From: Strigops habroptila
Taxonomy: Eukaryota; Chordata; Aves; Psittaciformes; Psittacidae
Reading direction: 5' to 3'
Length of the DNA stretch: 64,000 nt
Assembly: GCF_004027225.2 (NCBI RefSeq)
Contig: NC_046358.1
Span: 614,911-678,910 of the forward strand
Numbering within the stretch: position 1 is the stretch's first letter; every line of letters begins with the position of its first letter. A model generated the notes under the pieces. It saw nothing but the letters and a program-made list of their open reading frames with translations, did not search any database and was not told where the DNA came from. A program made the position numbers and the translations under genes. This document shows, piece after piece, positions 63,051 to 64,000 of this stretch.

Positions 63051-64000
63051 CACATGCAGCCAGCACTGTATCTGCAGCACAAAGACTTCTCCCTGTGGTT
63101 TTTATTTGGAGGTGGGTCAGGTTCCGAGCGAGGCAAACACACATGGGGTGCATTTAAACACACTTTGGAGCACGTCCGTCTTCATTCTGTGGGATGAAGG
63201 TTGTTCCTAAGCAACGGGCAGCACTTTCTGCCTCTGGAAGAACACCGTCTCTCCTGGTAGCTGTTAAATTGCTGCATTTCTCCTTTGAAATTGCAGCCTG
63301 TGGTGCAAGGACAATGGACACTCAGAAATGTGTGTTCTCCACCCGGAGCCGTGTGGGAGCAGTGCCTTGTTCTGCACGGGGACAGCTTTCATAACATGCT
63401 TGACCTCCTGAAGGGACCTCTGTGACCAGGTCCCCGCTCCTCCAGCCGCTACCGTGCAGCCAAAGTGGATTTGTCACTGCTCTTCACAGCTGAGTAGGAC
63501 TTAAAGGGATGGGGCACCAGAAAGTGATGGGTTTGCTGGAGAAGATGCCTCAATCTCCGCTCTCTAGGTAGTTTAAGAATGTGTATGTCCATGTTTGAGC
63601 TCCTTGGGGGAACATAGGGATGCTGGGGATAAGCTGCTCTAACCCACAGCTGCCCATAAAGGTGGGTTTGCTTGTTGGATGCTGCTTGGTGTCTCTAGGT
63701 ACCTGGTGTATCTGTGGCCCATCAGCCAGGTCCATGCAAGCAGCACGCTGAGAAGGCAGAGCCTCCATGCATCCAGATGCCCAGGTTGGTGTTAACCTCT
63801 TGATTTCCTGGGAGGAAGCCTTTGGGAACAACCCACAGGCACCAGCATCACCACAAGCACCAAATCGCAGGGTCACAACAGCTTCTGGCCACCCAAGGCC
63901 ATGCCTTTGCTTCACCATCTGCTGCTGTGCTCTGTGGGGATGAGCCATGCCTCTCCTACTGCTCCTCCAGCCTGGGGTCAGGACTTTAAAGCCCCAAAGC
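63051..64000. other. Intergenic sequence at the right edge
   Basis: No recognisable gene, RNA or transposon. Confidence 0.45.

Noticed and set aside
62329-63210. 293-codon frame downstream of the receptor
   Set aside because: Much of it crosses the 37-bp minisatellite, and no family is recognisable.

Overview
This is nuclear DNA from a bird. CR1 retrotransposon fragments, many ending in the typical ATTCTATG-type 3' tail, occur about 20 times. The gene order RAD51 - KNL1 - RPUSD2 - CCDC32 matches the vertebrate block on human chromosome 15q15. The window also carries two genes that I recall as absent from this block in placental mammals: a second protein-isoaspartate methyltransferase and a prolactin-releasing-peptide receptor paralogue. 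Splice sites, reading frames and exon phases were followed by hand.

Layout: 1-3000 is simple-sequence DNA (a T-rich decamer block, then a (TTACG)n-type pentamer array split by one CR1). RAD51 lies at 4430-12760 (minus; 9 coding exons, 339 aa). KNL1 follows at about 13640-39040 (minus; 25 coding exons, 2374 aa, one 5184-bp exon with the MELT array), read toward RAD51. A tRNA-Ser(GCT) gene sits at 39416-39497, a few hundred bases upstream of the KNL1 CpG-island promoter. RPUSD2 is at 43045-46259 (minus; catalytic part intact, C-terminal tail out of frame). A PCMT1-like gene is at 47015-52150 (minus), and CCDC32 starts from the same CpG island in the other direction (52290-56538, plus; one exon carries a net +2 frameshift). 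An intergenic stretch with a CR1 and an unexplained CpG-rich patch leads to a single-coding-exon GPCR of the PRLHR family (61199-62290, plus), followed by a 37-bp minisatellite.

Functionally the left half is cell-division and genome-maintenance machinery: RAD51 (homologous recombination) and KNL1 (kinetochore and spindle checkpoint), the latter with E2F and CDE/CHR-like promoter sites. The centre holds RNA modification (RPUSD2), protein repair (PCMT1-like) and AP2/endocytosis (CCDC32) genes. The right end holds a neuropeptide receptor. I see no CRISPR array, retroviral copy or Polinton. The most interesting points are the PCMT1-like gene, whose spliced mRNA could add a hydrophobic N-terminal leader and which ends in RDEF; the frame-broken RPUSD2 tail and CCDC32 exon; and the pentamer array, whose variant units look like CpG-deamination products.
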